This document shows, piece after piece, positions 5,826-12,598 of a DNA stretch of 45,912 nucleotides (within the stretch, counting starts at the first letter, position 1; every line of letters begins with the position of its first letter). The translations under genes and the position numbers were made by a program. The notes beneath the pieces were generated by a model. The model was not told the DNA's origin. It worked only from the letters and a program-made list of their open reading frames with translations, and searched no databases. The DNA is from a virus, in the IMG/VR virus record IMGVR_UViG_3300036853_000288, positions 1-45,912 of that record, one strand, 5' to 3'.

Positions 5826-7622
5826 ATGCCCGACGCAGACGTTATGAAGCAAATTCGAGAGCGCGAAGAATGGCGCCCGTGGGATGCGCTCGACGCATTC
5901 ATCACCGCCGGTAACAACGGCGCAAATGACGAGGCCGCGCTCGCCGCGGCCCTAGACGCGATCGTCAACAACTGGTATGTCACGGCCGAGCTGTACGGCA
6001 AGGCCAAGCTCAAGGGCGCGCAGAGCACCTACATCGTGCCCCTGCGCCACGCCGCCGCCGAGCTCGACAAGGTGATCAAGGCCCTGCACGGACCCCGCCC
6101 CGACGCCGCCGCAGAGTCGCCACGCTTCGAGCGCATCGCCATTGAAGCCGGTCTCGACGAGCCTGTGCACGCGTTCGAGGTGGCCGCAGGTGGGTCGGGT
6201 GTGACGTGCACGGCGATGGTCGAACGCGACGGCCACGGTGACCAGTGCGGCCGCTACGCCAGCCACCCCGCGCACCGTATCGACGGCCCAACCGAGCGCC
6301 CGAGCCTTGACCAGCTCATCGCCGACGCCGCCGGCCGGGAGTCCATCACGGTGGACTACAAGACGCCGCCGCCCCAGGTAGACGCATCCACCGAGGACGT
6401 TCAGGCGTACCTGCGTGGCGAGACCAACAGCCTGCCAGGCCCCGACCCCGGTCCGTCCACCGTGCACGACGCGACCCACGTACTTGATGCCGACGCGACC
6501 GAGGCCGAGATCCAGAAGATGACCTTCGCCGCGCGCGAGGAAGGCGCCAAGATGCAGCTGCCCACCAGCACTCCGCCCGTGCCGCTGCTCGGCCAGCCCG
6601 GTGACGCCGGCGCCGGGTACAGCCCGACGTACGTGCCTCCCGGTGGCGTACCGCTGACCTTCGCCGAGCTGATGACGCCGGTTCCCGTGACCGCCCTCCC
6701 GCCCCACCTCAGCCACTCCCAGATCGAGACGATCGGCGACTGCCCGACCAAGTACCGGGCGCAGCGTCTGCCCACGGCAGTTGAAGGCACGACGATTCCT
6801 CAAATCCCACAGTGGGCCCTGATCGGCGGCAGCGCTTTCCACGCCGCGGTCGAAGCGTGGGAGCGGCTTATGCTGGGAGGCAACATCACCCCGGGCCTGA
6901 GCGTCCAGCGTGACGCGATCCGCACGGGCAGCGATCACGTTCCCGGCCCGTGGGACATGGACTGCGATGCAACGTGGCGCTACTTCTTCGAGGCCGAGTG
7001 TGCCAAGATCGAAGCCTCGTCGCCGGTACCGCGCTCGATGTGGCGAGCCAGCAAGCAGGGCGCCGAGGGTGAGACCTGGTGGAACGCCAACGGACCGGAG
7101 ATGCTGCGCCGCTACCTCGCCGCCCGGCCCGACGAGCCCACGGCCACGCTGCCGACCGGGCCACCCGACGTCATGGGGGCGCTGGAGGATGCCATCGAAA
7201 TCGAGCGCCTTGTCACGGTACCGACCCCCTACGGCCTGATCCCCTACAAGGCGATCCTTGACCGCGTGACGGTGCGCAACACAGCCGACGTCACCACGCT
7301 GATCATCCGCGACTACAAGACCGGCGACCGGCTGCCCGACAGCACGTCACAACTCGGCGAATACGCCAACGTGCTGCGACTGCTCGGCGTGCCCCCGCAG
7401 GTCAAGATCCTCGGCACGTTCTTCAACGCGCGCCGGGGCACCTGGACGCCCGAGGTCGACCTTGATGAGCTCTGGCCGGCCGAGTGGTTCACCTACCTGG
7501 TGACCTCGGCCGAGTCGCAGCGTCGCGCGCTCACCTCCGGCCCGACCCCGGCCCGACCGTCGTTGTTCTGCGGCGGGTGCTCGGTGCGTTGGGCCTGCCC
7601 GATCAAGGGGGTGCGCCGGTGA
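5826..7622 (+). CDS. RecB/Cas4-like PD-(D/E)XK exonuclease
   Basis: A 598-residue nuclease. The C-terminal half (about residues 295-598) fits the PDDEXK_1/RecB family: LSHSQIETIGDCPTKYR at its start, GSAFHAAVEAWE, KAILDRV, and the catalytic core RDYKTG followed by SQLGEYA. A C-terminal FCGGCSVRWACP plus the cysteine in DCPTKY could bind a Cas4-like iron-sulfur cluster. The N-terminal 290 residues are unlike anything I recognise and include a Cys/His patch (CTAMVERDGHGDQCGRYASH). It probably trims DNA ends in phage recombination, alongside the RusA-like resolvase. GGAG lies five bases before ATG 5826. Confidence 0.85.
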   Translation: MPDADVMKQIREREEWRPWDALDAFITAGNNGANDEAALAAALDAIVNNWYVTAELYGKAKLKGAQSTYIVPLRHAAAELDKVIKALHGPRPDAAAESPRFERIAIEAGLDEPVHAFEVAAGGSGVTCTAMVERDGHGDQCGRYASHPAHRIDGPTERPSLDQLIADAAGRESITVDYKTPPPQVDASTEDVQAYLRGETNSLPGPDPGPSTVHDATHVLDADATEAEIQKMTFAAREEGAKMQLPTSTPPVPLLGQPGDAGAGYSPTYVPPGGVPLTFAELMTPVPVTALPPHLSHSQIETIGDCPTKYRAQRLPTAVEGTTIPQIPQWALIGGSAFHAAVEAWERLMLGGNITPGLSVQRDAIRTGSDHVPGPWDMDCDATWRYFFEAECAKIEASSPVPRSMWRASKQGAEGETWWNANGPEMLRRYLAARPDEPTATLPTGPPDVMGALEDAIEIERLVTVPTPYGLIPYKAILDRVTVRNTADVTTLIIRDYKTGDRLPDSTSQLGEYANVLRLLGVPPQVKILGTFFNARRGTWTPEVDLDELWPAEWFTYLVTSAESQRRALTSGPTPARPSLFCGGCSVRWACPIKGVRR

Positions 7623-8413
7623 GCGACGAATACCAGCTCGACGTCACCCCCTTGATCCTCGACGCCAGGAAGATCATGACCCTGCTCGGCGTGACCGAGC
7701 CGGCCGACGTGCTGCCCGAGCTGAAGCGACGGTTGCCGCAGCAGCCCGTACAGGCGCTCGACATGTACGGCTGCTCGTGGTGGTGGCATCCCTGCGGACT
7801 GGCGACCGCTGATCGAGATCACCACGAGCAGGTGTGCCGCCATCCCGGCCCGTGGCGCCCGCTGCTCGTCGGCGGTGACCCCGCGCCGGAGCAACTCATC
7901 CCGGCAACCGACGTGCCGAAGTGCTGCGAAACAGTCGGCGTGTACAACGTCCACGCCGCCGACTGCCCAACGCCGTACGCCTCGGGCGCCATGGGCTCAG
8001 CGACGCAGCCCGACCTCATGGCGCAGGTCATGGCCGAGCGCGACAAGGCCCGCGCTGACCGGGATCAGATGCAGGAGAACGCCGAGGCATGGAAGGCGCA
8101 GTACGACGAGGCCCGCGCCGAGGTCGAGCGCCTCAAGGCCGCCGCTGCACTTACGCCGGAAGACGCGCGGCGAGCGTACGACGCCTACCGAGCGGCCATG
8201 GCAGCACCCGCCGACCCTCTGATACTGTCCCTGCCCACCGTCCCCGAGGGAGCGGTAGCACTCGTCGGCGCGAAGACGGGCAGGCGGTACACGCCCGGCC
8301 CGCGCCCCGGCGAGTGGTACGCGGGGGCGGTGCCGCTGCGACTCGGGACGATCCTCATGGATGAGGGCAGCGTGCGGGTCGAGATGGCCCCGCCGCGCGA
8401 GTCCTCGACATGA
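7619..8413 (+). CDS. Hypothetical Cys/His-containing coiled-coil protein
   Basis: A 264-residue protein starting GTG (SDEYQLDVTPLILDARK...), coupled to the nuclease by GTGA. The first half has scattered Cys and His (YGCSWWWHPCG, HHEQVCRH, KCCETVGVYNVHAADC), probably one or two zinc sites. Residues about 135-185 form a charged coiled coil (MAERDKARADRDQMQENAEA). The tail resembles a small beta domain. Function unknown; a partner of the nuclease is possible. Confidence 0.65.
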   Translation: MSDEYQLDVTPLILDARKIMTLLGVTEPADVLPELKRRLPQQPVQALDMYGCSWWWHPCGLATADRDHHEQVCRHPGPWRPLLVGGDPAPEQLIPATDVPKCCETVGVYNVHAADCPTPYASGAMGSATQPDLMAQVMAERDKARADRDQMQENAEAWKAQYDEARAEVERLKAAAALTPEDARRAYDAYRAAMAAPADPLILSLPTVPEGAVALVGAKTGRRYTPGPRPGEWYAGAVPLRLGTILMDEGSVRVEMAPPRESST

Positions 8414-8622
8414 GCGCGGTACGCCGGCCTCTGGCGTGGGGGCAGTTCACCATCGGCATGAGTTGCACACTGGCCGCCGGCGCCCTGTCCATGACGATCG
8501 TCGAAGCATCCGGCGGGAACGTCGCCGGATGGGCCGCGGCCGCCATCGGCGGTCCGCTCACCGGTCTACTGCTCGTTGCCTCGTTCGTCGCCTTGATCGG
8601 ATGGAAGCCGTGGCACTCATGA
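8410..8622 (+). CDS. Small two-helix membrane protein
   Basis: A 70-residue protein (MSAVRRPLAWGQFTIGMSC...) with two membrane segments (about 12-32 and 40-65). It overlaps both neighbours by ATGA. Function unknown. Confidence 0.6.
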   Translation: MSAVRRPLAWGQFTIGMSCTLAAGALSMTIVEASGGNVAGWAAAAIGGPLTGLLLVASFVALIGWKPWHS

Positions 8623-8870
8623 TCACTCGCACCTGCGACGGCTGCCAGTGCGTCATCGCGTTGGACGATCGGCACGCCGCCCGCGATGTCCCGATCGGAC
8701 TGGAAGCTGCCCGTGCGGACTGGTGCGGCAGCTGCATCATGATCATTCGCGCCGAGCTCCCGCGCTGGGCCGCGCAGGCGAGGGCGGCCGAGCGCGCGGC
8801 GGCGGCCGAACCGGTGCGCTCCCGCGCGCTGAACATCTGGCAGGGCGCAGACAACAGAATCCGTGGATAG
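8619..8870 (+). CDS. Zinc-ribbon protein
   Basis: An 83-residue protein (MALMITRTCDGCQCVIALDD... in the longer frame; ATG 8619 is used here, giving MITRTCDGCQC). CDGC and WCGSC, about 35 residues apart, form a four-cysteine zinc ribbon. The C-terminus is an Ala/Arg-rich helix. It is coupled to the previous gene by ATGA. Function unknown. Confidence 0.6.
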   Translation: MITRTCDGCQCVIALDDRHAARDVPIGLEAARADWCGSCIMIIRAELPRWAAQARAAERAAAAEPVRSRALNIWQGADNRIRG

Positions 8871-8873
8871 GGC

Positions 8874-8902
8874 TTGACGGTCTGCGATGCATGGGGTAGT
8901 GT
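8874..8902 (+). promoter_or_regulatory. Promoter of the tRNA-like RNA region
   Basis: TTGACG (8874-8879), 17-bp spacer with TGCGATGCATGG, TAGTGT (8897-8902). No usable start codon lies six bases downstream (TTG followed at once by TAA), so it seems to drive a noncoding transcript. Confidence 0.65.
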
Positions 8903-9269
8903 TCTTCTTGTAAGGCAAGCAAGGCCAGGGCCCAAGCAGCACACCGGATGGGCCATACGGAAAATAGGTGCGACTGGAGCCGCGAGGCGCAAAGTCTGCC
9001 CCGAAGAGAGCGGTTCTCCGCTCCTGTTCCGTCCGACCACGGATCGGCTGGCAAGCACGGCAACGCCGGGAGGTGCACCCCCGGCGGGCGGATTGGCAAC
9101 TCTGGTGATGCTCGCCCGGACTGACAACAGGAGGGCGAAGGTCGGTTCGATTCCGGCATCCGCTGCGCACGGCCCCGACTGCTCAACGGCCAAAAACTGA
9201 GAGGCCCTGGTGCCTGGAACAGCAGACACGCGAGAGCCATACTTCCCAACCCAGCAATGGAGGCGCGAC
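8903..9269 (+). ncRNA. Noncoding transcript region carrying tRNA-like structure
   Basis: About 370 bases without a credible gene follow a strong promoter. They include a GAGCGG/CCGCTC hairpin near 9007-9022 and the tRNA-like structure at 9087-9165. The RNA could be a precursor of tRNA-like pieces or the leader of the 9270 gene. Start and end are inferred from the promoter and the next gene. Confidence 0.4.
9087..9165 (+). tRNA. tRNA-like structure with an abnormal anticodon arm
   Basis: The acceptor GGCGGAT (9087-9093) pairs with ATCCGCT (9158-9164). The T-stem is GTCGG/CCGGC around a canonical TTCGATT loop (9141-9157), and a 3-bp D-stem GCA/TGC can form. The middle stem CGCCC (9113-9117)/GGGCG (9133-9137) encloses 15 bases instead of 7, so no anticodon can be read safely. 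No CCA is encoded. It is either a degenerate tRNA or a tRNA mimic. Confidence 0.45.
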
Positions 9270-9455
9270 GTGTTCGGATCGAAGAGCGGCAGCGGTGACC
9301 AGGGGCGCAGCAGCGCCGAGGGTGGCAACGGCAACGTGCGCGACAAGAGCAACCCGGACGGCGCGCAGCACGCCGCCATCATGACCCCGCACCGCGACGC
9401 CGTGAACGATCTGCGCACCGGCAGCGACCGCCCGGGCCGGCACCGCGCCGGGTAA
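9270..9455 (+). CDS. Small hydrophilic Gly/Ser-rich protein
   Basis: A 61-residue protein starting GTG with a strong GGAGG six bases upstream (9259-9263). The sequence (FGSKSGSGDQGRSSAEGGNG...) is polar, Gly/Asn/Ser-rich and probably disordered, with a central helix (AAIMTPHRDAVNDLRTG). An in-frame ATG at 9210 exists but lacks a ribosome site. It lies between two tRNA-like elements. Function unknown. Confidence 0.5.
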   Translation: MFGSKSGSGDQGRSSAEGGNGNVRDKSNPDGAQHAAIMTPHRDAVNDLRTGSDRPGRHRAG

Positions 9456-9467
9456 CCTCCACAGACA

Positions 9468-9500
9468 GCTCGGGCTCACCTGCGTGCAGACAGCCCGAGC
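9468..9500 (+). terminator. Hairpin between the small gene and the tRNA
   Basis: GCTCGGGCT (9468-9476) pairs with AGCCCGAGC (9492-9500) around a 15-base loop. There is no T-run; it could be a weak terminator or a processing signal just before the tRNA at 9505. Confidence 0.4.
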
Positions 9501-9504
9501 ACCA

Positions 9505-9581
9505 GCCCCTCTGGTGTAGCTGGAGCATCTCCGACGTTTCGCGGCGTCGGCCTGGTCCCCGTTCGAGTCGGGGGAGGGGCA
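9505..9581 (+). tRNA. tRNA gene with slightly expanded anticodon arm
   Basis: The acceptor GCCCCTC (9505-9511) pairs perfectly with GAGGGGC (9574-9580), discriminator A9581. The T-arm CCCCG/TTCGAGT/CGGGG is canonical, and the D-loop AGCTGGA has the usual GG. The anticodon arm has a 6-bp stem CCGACG/CGTCGG (9531-9536/9545-9550) with an 8-base loop TTTCGCGG. The anticodon is thus ambiguous (TCG for Arg or CGC for Ala). Length is 77 nt without CCA. Confidence 0.65.
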
Positions 9582-9767
9582 CGCAAGGTGGCTGGAAGAA
9601 GAGCCGGCCGCCGAGCCCGTGAGCGTAGCCGCGCTGGCCGATGGCAACAGGCGGACATACGTGAACGGTAGCGACGAGGAGAGGGCGCGGCGCACCGGCG
9701 AAGACTATGACTCCGGCCGGACTGTTAGTAGCCCAAGAGGCCGCGCTCTCTGCTCGCTTACAAATAC
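9582..9767. other. Gap without a recognisable gene
   Basis: About 185 bases between the tRNA and the next promoter. Short open frames exist on both strands, but none has a ribosome site or protein-like composition. I see nothing else supportable here. Confidence 0.4.
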
Positions 9768-9797
9768 TTGACGCATCGCAGACTATCGCGATAGGGT
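9768..9797 (+). promoter_or_regulatory. Promoter of the P/Q-rich protein gene
   Basis: TTGACG (9768-9773), 18-bp spacer with GCATCGCAGACT, TAGGGT (9792-9797). The gene starts about 128 bases downstream, so this is one of the few promoters in the window with a long leader. Confidence 0.55.
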
Positions 9798-9804
9798 CGA
9801 AGCG

Positions 9805-9834
9805 CCCGGGGCCCTGTGGTTGGGTTGCCCCGGG
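9805..9834 (+). promoter_or_regulatory. Stable hairpin at the 5' end of the leader
   Basis: CCCGGGGC (9805-9812) pairs perfectly with GCCCCGGG (9827-9834) around a 14-base loop, beginning right at the predicted transcription start. It may protect the mRNA or attenuate it. Confidence 0.45.
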
Positions 9835-9925
9835 TCGGCGGCGGCGTAGCTGCCTCCATCGCAATGCGCCGCCGCCACCTTCCACGCCAGGGCATCGAGC
9901 CCACCCATCGACCGAGAGGGTCATC

Positions 9926-10957
9926 GTGACCTATCCGCAGTACCCCCAGACGTACCCGTCGCAGAGCTACGCGCCCGCCTACCCTCCGGCGCCGCCGATG
10001 CAGTACCCGCCCCAGCAGCAGCCCGCCGCGCCAGCCCAGCAGCAGGGCCAGGCGCTCACCCCGCCCGTGCCGACGCTCGGTCAGGGCAGCGGCGGCGGGG
10101 GCGCCGCAGCGCCGAAGCCCCGGCATCTGCTCGGCCGCACCATCATCATCGAGCCGATCCGGGTCGACGAGACCGCAATGGACACCAGCGTGAACCCACC
10201 GGTCAACCGGCCCGAGGCATACTTCAACCTGACCGTGGTCGACGGTGGGCCGGTGCGCTACGGCGACAGCCAGGATCGCGACGTCTCCAAGCAGCGGCCG
10301 AACACCCACGAGATCGACACGCCGTGTCGCTTCGTCAACGTCAACGACCGCTCGCAGCAGTTCGTCAAGGCCGTGCGCGAGGCCCTCGCGGCGGGCGAGG
10401 CCGGCCGCGTCGGGGTCGTTGAGCAGGGCACCAAGGGCAACCGCCCGTACATGATCCAGAAGTGCTCGAACGACGTGCTCGGCAACGCCCGGCCGGACGG
10501 CGACGCGCGCTACGCCGCGGCGATGGAGATCTTCGGCAAGATCTGGCACGACAAGCACAACCCGACGCAGCCGCGCCAGTTCATCAACCCCGAGCCGCGC
10601 AGCCTCGTCGCACCCCCGGCCGCCGCGCCGGCGCAGGTGGCCTACGCCGCACCGGCTCCCACGCAGTCGCCGTACATGCCGCAGGGCTACGCCACGCCGA
10701 ATACTGGCGCCGGCGTGCCGCAGGGCTACATGATGCAGCCGCAGAGCGCCCCGCCCGCGGCCGCCGCGCCCTCCTACCCGGCCGGCTACGGCCAGTACAG
10801 CGCCCCCGCGCCGAGCCTGCTCGAACAGGTCCCGCCGCCGGTGGAGGCCTGGCTCGCGTCGCTGCCCGAAGAGCAGCGGGCGGCCAGCAGGGCGGCGTAC
10901 CTCGCCCAGCAGCAGGGTCAGCAGCCGGCGCCGACCCCCACCGGCCCGGGCATCTGA
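9926..10957 (+). CDS. Abundant-type P/Q/A-rich protein, possible ssDNA-binding protein
   Basis: A 343-residue protein starting GTG at 9926, with GAGAGG five bases upstream. Residues 1-70 and about 220-343 are disordered and rich in Pro, Gln, Tyr and Ala (YPQYPQTYPSQSYAPAYPP). The ordered core (about 75-215) contains LLGRTIIIEPIRVDET, YFNLTVVDGG and FVKAVREALAAG, compatible with an OB-fold-like nucleic-acid binder. It has its own strong promoter, a leader hairpin and a strong terminator, so expression is probably high. The ssDNA-binding role is a guess from context; no decisive motif is visible. Confidence 0.6.
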   Translation: MTYPQYPQTYPSQSYAPAYPPAPPMQYPPQQQPAAPAQQQGQALTPPVPTLGQGSGGGGAAAPKPRHLLGRTIIIEPIRVDETAMDTSVNPPVNRPEAYFNLTVVDGGPVRYGDSQDRDVSKQRPNTHEIDTPCRFVNVNDRSQQFVKAVREALAAGEAGRVGVVEQGTKGNRPYMIQKCSNDVLGNARPDGDARYAAAMEIFGKIWHDKHNPTQPRQFINPEPRSLVAPPAAAPAQVAYAAPAPTQSPYMPQGYATPNTGAGVPQGYMMQPQSAPPAAAAPSYPAGYGQYSAPAPSLLEQVPPPVEAWLASLPEEQRAASRAAYLAQQQGQQPAPTPTGPGI

Positions 10958-11042
10958 CCCACTCCAGCGCGGGCGGGGGCGGCGTCAACCCCCGTTGTCA
11001 GCTCGGTGGTACCGCCCGGGCGCGCGATGCGGTACGCACAGA

Positions 11043-11074
11043 GAAGGGCCCCCTGCGGGAACAGGGGGCCCTTC
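11043..11074. terminator. Bidirectional terminator hairpin
   Basis: GAAGGGCCCCCTG (11043-11055) pairs perfectly over 13 bp with CAGGGGGCCCTTC (11062-11074), loop CGGGAA. It lies between the convergent genes ending at 10957 (plus) and 11083 (minus), so it can serve both. Confidence 0.8.
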
Positions 11075-11082
11075 GCGTTGGA

Positions 11083-11301
11083 TCAGTGCAGCTGGCGCCC
11101 CATCGCTTCGATCGCGCGGCTGTCGAGCTGGCGACCAAAGTGCTCGGCCAGCGCCTCACGCTTGCGAACGACGGTGGCGTTGCGCAGGTAGCTCAGCCCA
11201 ACCTCGTCGAGCAGCGTCTGGAGCGCGCGACCGCGCAGCGGGGTAACGAGGGCGGCGAGCTCGGCGTGGGTGCGGGCGGCGGCGAGAGCAGTGCGTGTCA
11301 T
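11083..11301 (-). CDS. Hypothetical helical protein
   Basis: A 72-residue, all-helical protein (MTRTALAAARTHAELAALV...) of unknown function. ATG 11301 is six bases after a CATACT -10 box, so a leaderless mRNA is expected; frames open further upstream would start outside the transcript. It ends just before the shared terminator. The C-terminal helix (VVRKREALAEHFGRQLDSRA) is basic and could bind nucleic acid. Confidence 0.6.
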   Translation of the reverse strand: MTRTALAAARTHAELAALVTPLRGRALQTLLDEVGLSYLRNATVVRKREALAEHFGRQLDSRAIEAMGRQLH

Positions 11302-11307
11302 GCGCTC

Positions 11308-11336
11308 AGTATGCGATGCATCGAGTACTACTGCAA
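11308..11336 (-). promoter_or_regulatory. Leaderless promoter for 11083-11301
   Basis: On the minus strand: TTGCAG (11331-11336), 17-bp spacer with CGATGCATCG, CATACT (11308-11313), six bases before ATG. Confidence 0.6.
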
Positions 11337-11421
11337 CGCGCCCCTGACCAGGGCGAACGCAGGACGAGTCGCTGACGAGGTGCTTGTCGCGGCCCCGCAA
11401 TCCAGACATACCGGGCGCCGG

Positions 11422-11628
11422 TCACGCTACGTAGATCGGTCCACTGTGCACCGTCCACTGTGGAGTGGGACATTCCCGGCGCCCCGACACTACTGGCCAG
11501 AGCTTCTGACCGAACGGCTGAGTCGTGATGTCTGGATTGCCGGGAGCGGCGCAAGGTTGGCACGCCATCGGTATGTGTAGCGACGCTACGCCGGAGCAAA
11601 TCGGGCAGCACACTGCGTATACCATGCA
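11422..11628 (-). CDS. Possible small cysteine-rich protein
   Basis: A frame of about 68 residues beginning at ATG 11628 (MVYAVCCPICSGVASLHIPM...). CCPIC and ACQPC, 15 residues apart, look like a zinc knuckle. The ATG lies inside the orphan promoter-like palindrome at 11617-11636, and no ribosome site is evident. Third-position GC is only moderate, so it may not be translated. A longer version would start at GTG 11682. It competes with a plus-strand frame over the same bases. Confidence 0.25.
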   Translation of the reverse strand, partial: CMVYAVCCPICSGVASLHIPMACQPCAAPGNPDITTQPFGQKLWPVVSGRRECPTPQWTVHSGPIYVA

Positions 11629-11734
11629 TCGAATACAGCGGCATTGCCGCAGGTCAGAAGGTCGTGACAGCGTCTCGCGCACCTACCCGCCCCTCTTCGA
11701 GATCGACGAGGACGAGGACAGCGACGAGGTCTGA
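11573..11734 (+). CDS. Possible small acidic-tailed protein
   Basis: A frame of 53 residues (MCSDATPEQIGQHTAYTMHR...) ending in a strongly acidic tail (FEIDEDEDSDEV). The last third has the G/C third-position bias of real genes here. No ribosome site or promoter fits ATG 11573; ATG 11525 is an alternative. It ends one base before the convergent holin-like gene. Confidence 0.3.
   Translation: MCSDATPEQIGQHTAYTMHRIQRHCRRSEGRDSVSRTYPPLFEIDEDEDSDEV
11617..11636. promoter_or_regulatory. Orphan copy of the ATGCAT element
   Basis: GTAT-ACC-ATGCAT-CGA-ATAC, a 20-bp imperfect palindrome with the same core as the promoters. Read on the minus strand it has CGATGCATGG followed by TATACG, but no start codon six bases on. 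It may be a stand-alone protein binding site. Confidence 0.4.
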
Positions 11735-11735
11735 C

Positions 11736-12044
11736 CTACCAGCTGCGCATGCCGGCGCCGTCGACGCCGCCACCCGGGGTGCTCGGCGGCGCCTTGGTGT
11801 CCCCGGCCGCCCACTTCGGCACCAGCGCGTTGCCGGCGTCATCGCGCGGGCGCGCGAGGGGCGTCACGGCGCCGTGCGTCAACGCGCCGAGCGCGGCGGT
11901 CAGCACGGCGATGGTGCCCAGCAGGTACGGGGTCCAGCGCTCAGGCAGGAGGTGAGCTGTTTCGTTCACGGCTTCGACCGCCACCAGCACCGTGACCACG
12001 CTGGTGAGCCAGGCCACGGGCTTGAACTTGAATGATCCCAACAT
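11736..12044 (-). CDS. Putative holin
   Basis: A 102-residue protein (MLGSFKFKPVAWLTSVVTVL...). Two membrane segments (about 10-30 and 38-60) are separated by a short loop (NETAHLLPERWTP) and followed by a hydrophilic tail. Size and layout match class II actinophage holins, which open the inner membrane for the lysin. ATG 12044 is six bases after CATACT, a leaderless start. The lysin candidate lies far away at 19698, so the lysis genes are split. Another small membrane protein here could instead be the holin. Confidence 0.55.
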   Translation of the reverse strand: MLGSFKFKPVAWLTSVVTVLVAVEAVNETAHLLPERWTPYLLGTIAVLTAALGALTHGAVTPLARPRDDAGNALVPKWAAGDTKAPPSTPGGGVDGAGMRSW

Positions 12045-12050
12045 GATCGC

Positions 12051-12056
12051 AGTATG
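12051..12056 (-). promoter_or_regulatory. -10 box of leaderless promoter for the holin-like gene
   Basis: CATACT on the minus strand, six bases before ATG 12044. No good -35 and no GATGCAT core, so it may need an activator. Confidence 0.4.
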
Positions 12057-12063
12057 CGCCTGA

Positions 12064-12324
12064 TCAGCAGCGTCGCGCCAGATAGCTCCTGATCGCAGCG
12101 ACCTGTGCCCGGCCGCGGTCGGTGGTCGGCTCGGGGGCGTTGGGATCGTCGAACACCCGCATCATCTCGCAGAGATCCTGCTGCGCCTCGCGCTGCGACC
12201 GCTCCAGCTCGGCGCGCGTGTGGTGGTCGACCTGGTTGGTGTAGACGATGCCCGAGAACGCCAGGCCACCAATCCCGAACAGCAGGGAGAGCACGAGCAG
12301 CAACCAACGCGCGCGGGCGGTCAT
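12064..12324 (-). CDS. Single-pass membrane protein
   Basis: An 86-residue protein (MTARARWLLLVLSLLFGIGG...) with an N-terminal membrane segment (about 6-28) and a charged soluble part. A GAGAGGA ribosome site lies seven bases before ATG 12324, so it is translated in the usual way. It sits between two other small membrane proteins, suggesting a lysis or membrane module. Function unknown. Confidence 0.6.
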   Translation of the reverse strand: MTARARWLLLVLSLLFGIGGLAFSGIVYTNQVDHHTRAELERSQREAQQDLCEMMRVFDDPNAPEPTTDRGRAQVAAIRSYLARRC

Positions 12325-12391
12325 CGGGCCATCCTCTCAGCCGATCAGCTACCTGACGATGACCGTATGGTGCCAAACGAGTATCCGCGCG

Positions 12392-12556
12392 TCACCCGTG
12401 CAGGTGCTGGGCGACGCCGATAATCACGGTCAAGATCCACGCGGCCAGGCCGAGCGGAACCAGCGACGGGCGGGAGGGGAGCCCAGCCGGCGCGAACGAC
12501 GCGACGAGAAAGCAGACGAATCCGAGGATGAGCAGGATCAGCACAATGATCTCCAT
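12392..12556 (-). CDS. Small two-helix membrane protein
   Basis: A 54-residue protein (MEIIVLILLILGFVCFLVAS...) made almost only of two membrane segments. ATG 12556 lies six bases after TATCAG; an in-frame ATG at 12562 would start directly at the -10 box and was rejected. It is divergent from the gene at 12599. A holin role is possible. Confidence 0.55.
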   Translation of the reverse strand: MEIIVLILLILGFVCFLVASFAPAGLPSRPSLVPLGLAAWILTVIIGVAQHLHG

Positions 12557-12562
12557 AACCAT

Positions 12563-12568
12563 CTGATA
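12563..12568 (-). promoter_or_regulatory. -10 box of leaderless promoter for 12392-12556
   Basis: TATCAG on the minus strand, six bases before ATG 12556. Its bases overlap the -35 of the divergent plus-strand promoter. Confidence 0.35.
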
Positions 12569-12592
12569 CCCGGCGCGCGAGATCCCTACGCT
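12564..12592 (+). promoter_or_regulatory. Leaderless promoter for 12599-12874
   Basis: TGATAC (12564-12569), 17-bp spacer, TACGCT (12587-12592), six bases before ATG 12599. It overlaps the opposing promoter, so the two divergent genes probably exclude each other. Confidence 0.5.
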
Positions 12593-12598
12593 GAGCGC

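Noticed and set aside
5826-7622. Cas4 of a CRISPR system
   Set aside because: No other cas gene or array in the window; the RecB-like nuclease fits phage recombination.
8903-9769. tmRNA or group I intron
   Set aside because: No tag-reading frame and no intron core could be traced; only tRNA-like arms are clear.
9707-9925. Upstream extension of the P/Q-rich protein gene
   Set aside because: It would cover the promoter and leader hairpin; GTG 9926 has a good ribosome site.
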